Assembly (NCBI GenBank): GCA_965221985.1
Contig: OZ244928.1
Span: 1,550,001-1,614,000, forward strand
DNA length: 64,000 bases
Source: J054 sp965221985
GTDB lineage: Bacteria; Pseudomonadota; Gammaproteobacteria; Steroidobacterales; GCA-2729495
Direction: 5' to 3'
The position numbers were made by a program, and so were the translations under genes. Below the pieces are notes generated by a model that saw only the letters and a list, made by a program, of their open reading frames with translations, was not told where the DNA came from and did not search any database. The stretch's first letter is position 1, and each line of letters starts with the position of its first letter. This document shows positions 33,201 through 43,400 of this stretch, one piece after another.

Positions 33201-35855
33201 ATGGATCGATTTAAGGCAGTCTGCTGCGGCTTTTGGCTGCTAGCGGCATCAGTTTGCGCCCTGGCGGAAGATATTCCGCGTGGTCGGCTGCCCGGCAAAG
33301 TAGTGCCGACCGCGTATCGCCTAGATTTGGAAGTCATTCCGGATAAACCGCGTTTTCGTGGCCAGGTGGAAATCGATGTTGAAGTTCGTGACATCGTCGA
33401 ACAGATTTGGCTGCATGGCAAAGATCTAGATGTTTCGGCGGCGAGCATTAGTACCGAAGACGGCCGGAGGATTCCCGGCGACTACACCCAAGTCAGCGAA
33501 GACGGCATCGCACTACTTAGCTTTGATGAGCGCCTGCCGCGCGGTAGCGCGAAACTGGCTTTGAATTGGTCCGCCACGTTCGGACAAGGACTGGCCGGGC
33601 TTTACCATGTGCGGGCGGCGGATGCGGACTATGCCTTCACCCAATTCGAGAGTATCTACGCGCGCCGCGCCTTCCCAAGTTTCGACGAACCGGCCTATAA
33701 GACGCCCTTCGATATTCGCGTAACGACTCGGCAAGCCTATCGGGCTTTTTCGAATACCCAAGTCACGGATGTTGAGTTGCTAGATGATGACTTGCAACGC
33801 TTGCGCTTCCGCACCACCGAAAAATTGCCGACCTATCTAATTGCTTTCGCCGTTGGTCCCTTGGATTTAGTGGAGTGGGAGGCCATTCCGGCATCGGCAC
33901 AACGGCCGCGGCCGTTGCAGTTGCGTGGCATTGCGACCAAGGGTCAAGGCAAGCGGCTGGACTATGCGCTACGAAATACGGCACCCATCCTGCTGGCCCT
34001 AGAGGAATATTTCGATTCCCCTTATCCCTACGACAAACTAGATATCGTGGCGGTGCCGGATTTCGCTGCGGGTGCCATGGAAAATGCTGGACTCATTACT
34101 TACCGCGAACCGCTAATTCTGATGTCGGAAGATCCGCCCGTGAGCCAGCGGCGCTACTACGCGGCGGTTCATGCTCATGAGTTGGCGCACCAATGGTTTG
34201 GCAATTTGGTCACCATGCCCTGGTGGGACGACATTTGGCTGAACGAAGCCTTTGCCAGCTGGATGCAGGCCAAGGGCGCCCAGGCCTGGGATTCCAGCTA
34301 TCACTTCGAGCGCGACGTGCAGGTTCGAGCCATTGATGCCATGGCTGCGGATGTGCTGGCGAATGCCCGGCAAATTCGCGAACCTGTCAGCGATGCTGGC
34401 GGTATCGTCAATGCTTTCGACTCCATCACCTACCGAAAAGGCGCGGGCGTGCTGCAGATGCTCGAACGCTACTTGGGAGGGGAGGTATTTCGGGACGGTA
34501 TTCGCTTGCACATGCGCCGATTTCCGCATGCTTCAGCGACGGTTTATGACTTGTTGGATTCCTTGACGGAAGTCGCCGGTGAAGAGCATAAGCTGAAAGA
34601 GCTCGTTGAGAGCTTTCTGTTTCAGTCCGGCGTTCCCTATTTAATGGTGACTCCGCAGTGTCTGGACGGAAAGTTTTCGGTGACGCTGGCACAAGAGCGG
34701 TATCTGCCTTTGGGTTCCACGGCCGATCCGCAACGCAGTTGGTTGGTGCCGGTTTGTCTCGCGATGGGCACGGCCAGCACACGCCGAGAAGAGTGTGTCG
34801 TGCTGGAGAAACCGAATCAGTCTTTTGCATTACCGGGCGCTTGTCCGAACTGGGTAATGCCCAATGCGGGCGGCAGTGGTTACTTTAGATGGCGGCAGCG
34901 CAGCGCCGACCTGGATAACTTACAAGCCGTGTTCTTGTCGCAGTTGGACGCGGGGGAGCGCTTGAGTTATGTGGACAGTCTGGTGGCGAGTGTCCAATCG
35001 GGCACCGTGGCCTTGCCGGAATTTCTTGCTCAGCTGCCGATGATTGCGTCAGCACCTGAGCGCAGCGTCGTTCGCGCACCGGTGGATTTTCTCAAGCGTT
35101 TAGTGGACGAAGTGACGCCGGTTGAACAGCGTGAGCCGATTCGCGCTGCCATTGCCCAGGCATATTTGCCGCGGTTGGCATTGTTAGAGTCGGACAAGGG
35201 GGGCGAATCGCCCGCTGAAAGGACGAGTCTACGTCGCAGCCTGACGCAGTTTCTCGCCTTGGACATCGCGGTACCGGCGGTACGCGAAAAATTATGGCCA
35301 CAAGCCGTGGCGTATTTGGATTCGAAGCAGGCGGACGAGACGGTCGGGGCACTGTCTGGGGACCTGCTCCAAGCCGGTCTATCGCTGGCCATTTTGCAAG
35401 GCGGTAAGGAGCAGGCGGAGCGGCTCATTAGGCGATTCCGCGGCAGCGATGACGCAAGGTTTCGCCAAGCGGCAGTCCGGGCTTTGGCCGTGGCAGCCGA
35501 TGAACCGACTTTCGAGCGGGTACGCGAATTCATGAGTTCGGGGCAGGTACGGGCCAACGAATATCAGACCTGGCTAGCTGAGCTGCTGAATCCGTGGGCA
35601 CGACCCATGAGCTGGCCTTGGATACAGGCGAGCCTTGACCAAATCCTCGATGGGGGCTCGGAGCGTTTGCGGCGCGACAGCCCGCTGTGGTTCGGTCAAT
35701 GGTTGTGCACCCGAGACGACCGACAGCGGCTGGCCGAGTTGTACGCTCCCCGCGTGAATCAAACGGTGGGTGCCCCGCGAAAACTAGACCAGGCCTTGGA
35801 AACCGTGGATCTCTGCATTGCACAGCGGGATCATTTGGCGGGGACCAAACTTTAG
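33201..35855 (+). CDS. Secreted M1-family zinc aminopeptidase
   Basis: 884 residues. A signal peptide (1-22) makes it periplasmic or secreted, unlike cytoplasmic PepN. The exopeptidase motif is G291-A-M-E-N. The zinc site is H326-E-L-A-H330 with E349 nineteen residues later (LNEAF), and E327 is the catalytic base. A long C-terminal ERAP1-like helical domain occupies about 540-870. It likely removes N-terminal residues from imported or scavenged peptides. It is divergent from the VOC lipoprotein with a 69-bp shared promoter region, in which TATAGT (33162-33167) is the best -10 for this gene. Confidence 0.92.
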   Translation: MDRFKAVCCGFWLLAASVCALAEDIPRGRLPGKVVPTAYRLDLEVIPDKPRFRGQVEIDVEVRDIVEQIWLHGKDLDVSAASISTEDGRRIPGDYTQVSEDGIALLSFDERLPRGSAKLALNWSATFGQGLAGLYHVRAADADYAFTQFESIYARRAFPSFDEPAYKTPFDIRVTTRQAYRAFSNTQVTDVELLDDDLQRLRFRTTEKLPTYLIAFAVGPLDLVEWEAIPASAQRPRPLQLRGIATKGQGKRLDYALRNTAPILLALEEYFDSPYPYDKLDIVAVPDFAAGAMENAGLITYREPLILMSEDPPVSQRRYYAAVHAHELAHQWFGNLVTMPWWDDIWLNEAFASWMQAKGAQAWDSSYHFERDVQVRAIDAMAADVLANARQIREPVSDAGGIVNAFDSITYRKGAGVLQMLERYLGGEVFRDGIRLHMRRFPHASATVYDLLDSLTEVAGEEHKLKELVESFLFQSGVPYLMVTPQCLDGKFSVTLAQERYLPLGSTADPQRSWLVPVCLAMGTASTRREECVVLEKPNQSFALPGACPNWVMPNAGGSGYFRWRQRSADLDNLQAVFLSQLDAGERLSYVDSLVASVQSGTVALPEFLAQLPMIASAPERSVVRAPVDFLKRLVDEVTPVEQREPIRAAIAQAYLPRLALLESDKGGESPAERTSLRRSLTQFLALDIAVPAVREKLWPQAVAYLDSKQADETVGALSGDLLQAGLSLAILQGGKEQAERLIRRFRGSDDARFRQAAVRALAVAADEPTFERVREFMSSGQVRANEYQTWLAELLNPWARPMSWPWIQASLDQILDGGSERLRRDSPLWFGQWLCTRDDRQRLAELYAPRVNQTVGAPRKLDQALETVDLCIAQRDHLAGTKL

Positions 35856-35934
35856 CTTGACCACGGTTTGGGTTTGCCGGGCTCAAGCGCGAAGATTCGT
35901 GCGCGGGGCTGGGTCCGGCCCTGGGAATAGCTGC

Positions 35935-35964
35935 ATACCCGCACGGTTCTTAGGATGCGGGTAT
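35935..35964. other. 9-bp inverted repeat downstream of the aminopeptidase gene
   Basis: ATACCCGCA and TGCGGGTAT pair perfectly around a 12-base loop, 80 bases after the stop codon. No T-run follows, so a Rho-assisted terminator or a binding site are both possible. Confidence 0.35.
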
Positions 35965-36039
35965 TCGACACCGTATGTCTAGACTATTGTGAATACTATT
36001 AAAGGTCTAATATCAGGACAGATATCGGCGTATATGGCT

Positions 36040-36067
36040 TTGTGTCAACATAACGCAGGGCTATACT
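36040..36067 (+). promoter_or_regulatory. Candidate promoter of the repeat-rich lipoprotein gene
   Basis: TTGTGT and TATACT with a 16-base spacer, about 70 bases before the ATG at 36139. The -10 matches five of six consensus bases; the -35 is weak. The direct repeat TATCAGGACA occurs on both sides (36011-36020 and 36085-36094). Confidence 0.4.
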
Positions 36068-36138
36068 TAACGCCGGTTGCCCGTTATCAGGACAAACTGG
36101 CGGCGGGACTGGGTTCACATACAGGGAGAAGAACCAAG

Positions 36139-37269
36139 ATGAATCAAAGACTAGTGAGTCTTCTAGTCAGCGTGATTGCGAGCGCCGGATTGGCCGGCTG
36201 CGCAACCAGTACTGACACCACGAGTTCGTCTCGCACCGCGGAGCAGGAAGCCATGCTTGCAAAGCAGCAAAGCGAGATCGATCAACTTGAAGCGCAATTG
36301 CGCAATCGCGAAAACGAGTTGGCCGCGGCGCGTAATGCGCAGCCATCGTCGAGTACATCCATGAGCAGCTCCAGTGCCACGGGCCTGTTTCCGCCGGATG
36401 CTGAACCCGGCCGCTGCTACGCGCGCGCCTTGATTCCCGCCCAGTACCGGGATGAGACCGAAACGGTATTGTTAAAGGAAGCTGCCGAACGTGTGGAAAT
36501 TATTCCAGCTCAATATGAGACGGTGAAAGAGCGAGTTTTGATCAAGGAAGCGTCCACTCGCCTCGAAACGATTCCGGCTCGCTACGAGACCGTCGAAGAG
36601 CGTGTAATGATTCGGCCTGAGACGAAGCGCATCGAGCAAGTTCCGGCGACCTTCAAGACGGTTTCCGAACAGGTCTTGGTGTCACCGGCGCGTACCGAAT
36701 GGAAACGTGGACCGGCGTCTAGCTTTGATGGCAACGTTTTGCAAACTTCCACGGATACTGGCGAAATCATGTGCCTTGTTGAAGTGCCCGCGCAGTACCG
36801 CACGGTCACTCGTCAGGTGGTTGATCAGGCTGCAAGAACGCGCGAAATCGTGGTGCCCGCAGAATACAAGGTTATCACCAAGACCGTACTGGCCGAGCCC
36901 GCTAAGACCCGCGAAATTCCGGTGCCCGAAGAATACGGCACGGTGGAAGTGACCAAGCTGGTTTCGGCGCCTCAAGAGCGCAAGATCAAGATTCCCGAGG
37001 AATTTGGTCAGGTCACCAAGCGGACGAAGGTTAGCGAAGAGCAACTTGAGTGGCGTGAGGTGCTTTGCGAGGTCAATCTGACCGCGGCGAATGTTCGCAC
37101 TATCCAGTCGAGCTTGAAAGCCAAGGGCTATAACGTCGGTACAGTGGACGGCCTCTTGGGTGCCAATACGCTAGCGAAGGCTAATGAATACGCGCGTAAG
37201 AATGGCATGCCTTATGGCACCAACTACATTGCCATCGAGGTGGCCGAGAAGTTGGGTGTAGAACTGTAA
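36139..37269 (+). CDS. Repeat-rich lipoprotein with peptidoglycan-binding-like C terminus
   Basis: 376 residues from ATG at 36139 with AGGGAGAAG before it. Lipoprotein signal (SVIASAGLAGC), a coiled-coil stretch at about 32-62 (EQEAMLAKQQSEIDQLEAQL), a Ser-rich linker, then about eight copies of a 22-28-residue unit of the form IPAxYxTVxExVLIKxAxxRxE (about 99-308). The last 60 residues (AANVRTIQSSLKAKGYNVGTVDGLLGANTLAK) resemble a PG_binding_1 domain. This suggests an outer-membrane lipoprotein that reaches the cell wall. It does not match a named protein I know. A strong terminator follows. Confidence 0.8.
   Translation: MNQRLVSLLVSVIASAGLAGCATSTDTTSSSRTAEQEAMLAKQQSEIDQLEAQLRNRENELAAARNAQPSSSTSMSSSSATGLFPPDAEPGRCYARALIPAQYRDETETVLLKEAAERVEIIPAQYETVKERVLIKEASTRLETIPARYETVEERVMIRPETKRIEQVPATFKTVSEQVLVSPARTEWKRGPASSFDGNVLQTSTDTGEIMCLVEVPAQYRTVTRQVVDQAARTREIVVPAEYKVITKTVLAEPAKTREIPVPEEYGTVEVTKLVSAPQERKIKIPEEFGQVTKRTKVSEEQLEWREVLCEVNLTAANVRTIQSSLKAKGYNVGTVDGLLGANTLAKANEYARKNGMPYGTNYIAIEVAEKLGVEL
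36433..37065 (+). repeat. Tandem protein repeats of about 23-28 residues
   Basis: About eight units in the translated sequence, each beginning I/V-P-A/E-x-Y/F and containing T-V/E and then a basic-acidic segment. The fourth unit is longer (36640-36780) because of an insertion containing one of the few cysteines. The DNA repeats are diverged, so the units are old. Confidence 0.75.
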
Positions 37270-37297
37270 AATCAGCCTAGCTTAAGAAGCTAAAAAG

Positions 37298-37332
37298 GCG
37301 CCGCAGGCTAGAAGCTTGCGGCGCTTTTTTTT
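37298..37332 (+). terminator. Bidirectional-looking Rho-independent terminator
   Basis: A 12-bp stem (37298-37309 with 37313-37324, one G-T pair), AGA loop and eight T residues. It lies 29 bases after the lipoprotein stop. A short A-run precedes the stem, so it may also serve the convergent isocitrate dehydrogenase gene. Confidence 0.93.
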
Positions 37333-37347
37333 GCCACGGACTTTGAC

Positions 37348-39576
37348 CTAGTCTTGCGCGGAAGCGAGCAGGTCATTGAAGCTCGGGCTTGGGCGCATGG
37401 CTTGGTCGGCCTTGCTAGCGTCCGGATGGTAGTAACCGCCGATATCAACGGGACTGCCTTGGGCGTCGTCGAGCTCAGCCATGATATTGGATTCCTCGGC
37501 TGCCAGGCCCGACGCCAGGTCGGCGAAGCGTTCCTGTAGCTTTGCGTCGGATGAATCTTCCGCCAAGGCTTGTGCCCAGTAAAGGGCAAGGTAAAAGTGG
37601 CTACCCCGATTATCGATTTCGCCCACCTTGCGGGACGGAGATTTGTTTTCGCTGAGATATTTCGCATTGGCTTGATCGAGGGCTTTAGCCAGTACGCGGC
37701 CTCGTTCGTTGTTGGTCTTTTCCGCCAGGTCTTCAATGGACACGGCTAGGGCCAAAAACTCACCCAGCGAATCCCATCGCAAATGGCCCTCGGCCAGAAA
37801 CTGCTGCACATGCTTAGGCGCAGAGCCCCCGGCCCCGGTCTCGTACAGACCGCCCCCGGCCAGCAAGGGCACGATGGAAAGCATCTTCGCGCTGGTGCCG
37901 AGTTCCAGAATCGGGAACAGGTCGGTGAGGTAGTCTCGCAGCACATTGCCCGTGACTGAAATGGTGTCTTGGCCGTTCTTCACGCGCTCAAGGGTTGCGC
38001 GCATGGCTTCAACGGGCGCCAAGATGCGGATGTCGAGGGCATCGGTTTCATGATCCCGTAAGTAACGATTTACCTTAGCGATCAGTTGGGCGTCATGGGC
38101 GCGCTTGGCGTCCAACCAAAAAATGGCCGGGGAGCCGGTTGCTCGTGCGCGATTCACGGCTAACTTGACCCAGTCCTGAATCGGGAGATCTTTGGTTTGG
38201 CACATGCGCCAGATATCGCCCTGATCAACTGAATGTTCCATGAGGACATTGTCAGCCTGATTTATTACGCGAACTTTGCCCTTGGCGGGAATTTCGAAAG
38301 TCTTGTCGTGGGAGCCGTATTCCTCGGCTTTTTGCGCCATCAGGCCGACGTTGCTGACGTTGCCCATGGTGGTCACATCAAAGGCGCCGTGTTCTTTACA
38401 GAAGCTAATGACTTCTTGATAAATACCGGCGTAGCAGCGGTCGGGAATCATGGCCTTGGTGTCATGCAAACTGCCGTCCGGGCCCCAGGCTTGGCCGGAG
38501 GCCCTAATGACCGCCGGCATGGATGCATCAATGATCACGTCACTGGGAACATGTAGATTGGTAATGCCCTTGTCGGAATTGACCATGGCAAGCTCTGGCC
38601 GCTGTTTGTAGATCGCCTTTAGATCAGCTTTCACCTCGGCGCCGCGCTCCGCGGAGATTTCATCGAGTTTTGCATATAGATCGCCAATGCCATTGTTGGG
38701 ATCGACGCCCAATTCCTCGATCAGGATCGCGTGCTTTTCGAAAACATCGGCATAGTAAGTCGTGACTGCATGCCCAAACATGATGGGGTCCGAAACCTTC
38801 ATCATGGTGGCTTTCAGATGCAGCGAAAGCAGGATGTTTTCATCTTTAGCCGCAGCGATTTGCTCCGCGAAAAACTCGCGCAAAGCTTTGCGGCTCATCA
38901 CGGCTGCATCCGCCACTTCACCGGCGAGCATTGCCACGCTTTCTCTAAGGAGAGTTTTCTGGCCATCCTCGCCGGTCAACTCGATTTTGAGGCTAGTCTC
39001 GGTATCCATCACCACCGACTGTTCCGAAGCGTAAAAGTCGCCATGGGACATGTGTGCAACATGGGACCGGCTATCGGCTCGCCAAACTCCCATGGAATGT
39101 GGGTTCTGTTTGGCGTATTCCTTTACCGGTGCCGCCACGCGCCGATCTGAATTGCCTTCCCGAAGGACGGGATTGACCGCACTGCCTAAAACTTTCGCGT
39201 AGCGTGCCGCAACATCGCGCTCTTCGTCATTCGCAGGTTCCTCGGGGTAGTCAGGGAGGTCGTAGCCCTGGGCCTGAAGTTCCTCTATCGCTGCATTGAG
39301 TTGTGGGATCGACGCGCTGATATTGGGAAGCTTAATGATGTTGGCATCCGGTGACTTGGCCAGTTCGCCGAGCTCAGCGAGGGCATCGGGATGCCGTTGT
39401 TCCGGCGCCAGACGTTCGGGGAAGCTCGCGATGATGCGGCTGGCCAGTGAAATGTCGCGAGACTCCACGCCGATGCCGGCCGCTTGCGTGAAGGTCTTGA
39501 TAATGGGCAACAACGAATGCGTGGCCAATGCAGGTGCTTCGTCGGTGTAGGTATAGACAATTCTCGGGGCGCTCAT
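37348..39576 (-). CDS. icd: Monomeric NADP-dependent isocitrate dehydrogenase
   Basis: 742 residues, the length of the monomeric (IDH-II) type rather than the 45-kDa dimeric enzyme. It oxidises isocitrate to 2-oxoglutarate and CO2 with NADP in the TCA cycle. Characteristic stretches include the N-terminal YTYTDEAPALATHSLLPI, NPVLREGNSDRRVAAPVK (substrate binding), GFEIP-like KTFEIPAKGKVR and the C-terminal GGYYHPD. It is a single-gene unit with a promoter region at 39577-39793. Confidence 0.95.
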   Translation of the reverse strand: MSAPRIVYTYTDEAPALATHSLLPIIKTFTQAAGIGVESRDISLASRIIASFPERLAPEQRHPDALAELGELAKSPDANIIKLPNISASIPQLNAAIEELQAQGYDLPDYPEEPANDEERDVAARYAKVLGSAVNPVLREGNSDRRVAAPVKEYAKQNPHSMGVWRADSRSHVAHMSHGDFYASEQSVVMDTETSLKIELTGEDGQKTLLRESVAMLAGEVADAAVMSRKALREFFAEQIAAAKDENILLSLHLKATMMKVSDPIMFGHAVTTYYADVFEKHAILIEELGVDPNNGIGDLYAKLDEISAERGAEVKADLKAIYKQRPELAMVNSDKGITNLHVPSDVIIDASMPAVIRASGQAWGPDGSLHDTKAMIPDRCYAGIYQEVISFCKEHGAFDVTTMGNVSNVGLMAQKAEEYGSHDKTFEIPAKGKVRVINQADNVLMEHSVDQGDIWRMCQTKDLPIQDWVKLAVNRARATGSPAIFWLDAKRAHDAQLIAKVNRYLRDHETDALDIRILAPVEAMRATLERVKNGQDTISVTGNVLRDYLTDLFPILELGTSAKMLSIVPLLAGGGLYETGAGGSAPKHVQQFLAEGHLRWDSLGEFLALAVSIEDLAEKTNNERGRVLAKALDQANAKYLSENKSPSRKVGEIDNRGSHFYLALYWAQALAEDSSDAKLQERFADLASGLAAEESNIMAELDDAQGSPVDIGGYYHPDASKADQAMRPSPSFNDLLASAQD

Positions 39577-39793
39577 TCTTATCCTTGTATTCCCTGAAGG
39601 GGTCGAAAGCTACGAGCCTTCGACCCTCGGCTGCGGATTTTGGCGACGGGAAGGGTAAGGGCTACACGCCTTCGCAGCAAGGCCCAGGAGCTATCCAGGA
39701 CGGTAGGTCACTCGGCGATTGATGGGCCCGACCGGATGGTAGTCAGGGCGTGGGCTGCGTGACTGAGGGGCCCAGCTTGGGCTAGAGCTGTCG

Positions 39794-40423
39794 TTACAAG
39801 GGTGCTGTTTCGGTTTCCCGCTCGTCGAGTAGTGCGCGAACGACCTTGGTCATGGTGTCCAGGGGTGCTTCGTATAGTTCGGCACGCAGTCGCCCCTCAG
39901 AATCCAAGACAAACACCTGTGTGGAGTGGGAAACACTGTAATCGTCTTCTTTACCTGTGGGTCCGCCCTTGAAATACGCGGCCGAGAAATTTTTGGCGAC
40001 GGGTTTGACCTGGTGGGCACCGCCGCTCAAGCCAATGAAATCTTCCGAAAAATGGCTCAAGAACTCTGCCATGGTGTCCGGCGTGTCGCGTTCGGCATCG
40101 ACCCCGATCATCACGTAGGCGAGTTCCCCTGTGTCGAAAGTACCCGTTGCATTGAGTTGCTGAAATCGCTGCATGGCTAGCGGGCATATGTCGGGGCAGT
40201 GAGTAAAGCCGAAAAATACCAAGGCGACGCGGCCTTTGAGTTGGCTAAGGCGAAAAGGTTTGTTTCGCTGATCACGCAGTTCAGCGTCGCGAATGGGTCT
40301 GGGCGGCTCGAACACGCGCACATGATCCATGGCGCGCAGCGCACCGGGCTGCGCCGCGCTTGGCAGCGGCGCGGCCAAGACTGCCATGATCAGGCATAGC
40401 CCGACGGGATGTCGGCCGATCAT
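39794..40423 (-). CDS. Sco1/SenC-type copper chaperone
   Basis: 209 residues. Signal peptide (LCLIMAVLAAPLPSAAQ) and a thioredoxin-fold domain. The copper site is C76-P-D-I-C80 (FTHCPDICP) with H166 in DYSVSHSTQVFVLD, the full Sco set. Sco proteins deliver copper to CuA of cytochrome oxidase or act as thiol-disulphide reductases. No oxidase genes are nearby. The gene lies 14 bp after the giant copper-radical-oxidase gene on the same strand, so delivery of copper to that protein is the likelier job. Confidence 0.9.
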   Translation of the reverse strand: MIGRHPVGLCLIMAVLAAPLPSAAQPGALRAMDHVRVFEPPRPIRDAELRDQRNKPFRLSQLKGRVALVFFGFTHCPDICPLAMQRFQQLNATGTFDTGELAYVMIGVDAERDTPDTMAEFLSHFSEDFIGLSGGAHQVKPVAKNFSAAYFKGGPTGKEDDYSVSHSTQVFVLDSEGRLRAELYEAPLDTMTKVVRALLDERETETAPL

Positions 40424-40437
40424 CTAAATAGCCCCCG

Positions 40438-43400
40438 CTAGTTGGTCCGCAACAGCCGCACGGCATCCGCGCTGGCTTGCCCATTCTCGCTGGAAACCGA
40501 GATGTCGCCGTTGACGCCCGCCGTTAGGTTGTAATTGCCCAAGAGCACCCATTGACCCGCCAAGTTCGCATCGTTTTGGTTAACGATGACCGTAGCTTCG
40601 CCGCCGTCATGTGTAATTCGATACGGCACGTTAGTGGACCGATTGTTGTGATAGGTCCACCAGGCATAAACGTTGTAATTGCCGGAAACCGACACGCCCG
40701 GCTGCCAGGTAAACAGGCCGCCGCTATTGGAGTAAACGGAGTTGCCCGCATAGGGGTTGGCGCCGCCGGAGTTCCTCCAGGTCCCCACGGTACTGGTGTT
40801 GGCATCCTGATTGTCCACGATGGTTTCGGGGGAAGCGGCCAGTGTTGTGGCATTTGCAACATTGGATAGACTGGACTCGTTGCCCGATCCATCCACGGCT
40901 TGTACTTCGAAGGTATAGCTCGTATTCGGGCTGAGATTTTCCACCGAGTAACTGCTGCTATTGACTACTGTGCCGATGGGACTGGCGTGGTTGCCATCTT
41001 GGTAGATGCGATAGCTGATGATCGGCGATGCATCCGTGGACGCGGTCCAGGTCAAATCGATCTGCTGATCCGTCACAGCCGTGGCGACCAAATTTGTCGG
41101 GTCAGTGGGTGGCGTGGAATCGGGCGGTCCTGTGTCTAGCAAGACCCAGCGCACCGCATCAGCACTGGCCTGGCCGTTCTCGCTCGATACGCTCACTTCA
41201 CCGTTAACACCTGCTGTGAAATTGTAGACACCTAACAGTACCCATTGGCCCCCGAGGGCTTGGTCTTTCTGATTGGCAATGACGGCGGTCGTGCCGCCAT
41301 CATGGCTGATGCGATAGGGCACGGTCGTGGAGCGGCTGCTGTGGTAGGTCCACCAGGCATAAACTTGATAGCTACCAGAGCTTGCCAGGTTCGGCTGCCA
41401 AGTGAATGTTCCACCGCTGTTGGAATAGACCGAATTTCCGTCATAGGGGTTGGGGCCACTGGAATTAGGCCAAGTTCCAACGCGGCTGGTATTCGCATCG
41501 AGATTATCCACGATGGTTTCTACCGCGGGCGCTAAGGTTGTCGCATCGGCTGAGTTCGATAGTCCGGATTCATTGCCAGCTGCATCTATGGCACGGACCT
41601 CGAAACTATAGCTGGTACTCGGACTGAGACCGGTCACGGTTTGGCTGGTCGCATTAACCGCTGACCCGACCGGGTTGGCGTAGTCGCCATCTTGATAGAC
41701 CCAGTAGGTGATGACCGGTGAGTCATCCGTGGATGGATTCCAGGCCAGTGTAATTTCGCTGTCGCTAGTCGCGTTGGCGCTTAGACTCGTGGGCGTGGAA
41801 GGTGGGGTGGTATCCGGCGGCCCGCTGTCCAGCAACTCATAGCGGACGGCGTCCGCACTGGCTTGGCCGTTTTCGCTGGAAACGCTCACGTTACCGTTGG
41901 CGCCCGCGGTCAGATTGTAGCTGCCCAATAGCACCCATTGTCCGGCCAAGGCCGCATCATGTTGATCCACGGTAACCGTGGCGGTGCCGCCATCGTGGCT
42001 AATGCGATAGGGTACGTTCGTCGAGCGACTGTTGTGGTAAGTCCACCAGGCGTAAACATTGTAGATTCCCGAAGCCGGGATGGTGGGCTGCCAAGTAAAG
42101 GTACCGCCGCCATTGGAGTAAATAGAGTTTCCGGCATAGGGATTCGCGCCACTGGAATTATTCCAGGTACCAACCGCGGCTGTATTAGCATCGAGATTGT
42201 CGATGATCAGTTCCACCGCCACATTGGGTGTCGGTGCGGTCGCTTCGCGCGCATCAATTTCTTCGATGTAGCTGACGAGTTGGCTGAGTTCGCTGGCATT
42301 CAGCGAGATGCCGTTGTGCGCTTCGATGGCCTCGCTAAGGCTGGCCGCCGACCCATCATGCAGGTAGGGCGCGCTTTCCCAGGCGCCGCGTAGGCTAGGC
42401 GTATCAATACCTGTCAGGGCTCCACCCAGTCGATCACCGCTGCTGGGTTTCAGTGTGCCTATGTCATGCAAGCCAGTGCTGGTGGAGCTGTCGGTGAACT
42501 CGCTGCCGCTGTGGCATTGCGCGCAATTCTCGCTGCGGAATACCTCGAGTCCATCACCGGCTTCTGCTGTTAGAGAACCATCGGGGGCACGATTCGGACT
42601 GTCCGCGAAGCTGTTCAGGGACGCGACGTAGGCTGCGAGGGCATCGAGATCGCTGCTGAGCCCAGCCTTGGGGTCTCCCAAGGGTTCGCGCGTGGTGCCG
42701 GCGTTGAATAGCGTATCAGACATGAGTCCGGTACCTTCGGCGAGGTCGCGAATTTGGCCTTCGAAATCCTGAACTTCATCGAAGTTCGCACTCCAATGCA
42801 AGGGACCATGCGCGGCACCGGAACCCGATAAATTGATCGTATTGCGTAGGCCTTCGCCCATGCCGGTTAGATCCCAAACACGGCCGTCTTGACCGCCGTC
42901 GTTGTGGCAACTGGCGCAACTCATATAACGATCGCGAGCTAGGCGGGTGTCGCGTGCGTCATAGAACAGTTTCTTGCCTTGCAGAACTTCAGCGCTAAGG
43001 TTTTCGTTGGCCACCCGCGGCAGTTGTGCCAAAGAGGAAATATTCCACTGTCCGGTATCGCGCAGATCCGTCAGATCGAAGACGCTGATGTTGCGATCCA
43101 TGAAATTGGTGACGAAGAGTCGCGATCCGTCGGCGGAAACCACCAGGGCTTGCGGCGCAATACCCGTATCGATGCGGAAGATTTCGAAACCGCCATAGGC
43201 GTCCACCACCGCAACCTCGCGGCTGGTTTCCAGGGCTACGAATAGGTAAATGCCCGTAGGATCGAAAGCCGCGGCACTGGCGATACTGGCATTGTCGTGG
43301 TCTATACGGCCTGCATAGTCCTCGCTATCGGCGTTTATGTCGATACGCGAGCTGATGGCGCGCACGGTATTCTGAAAGTTGATATTTGCGCCACTGCGTA

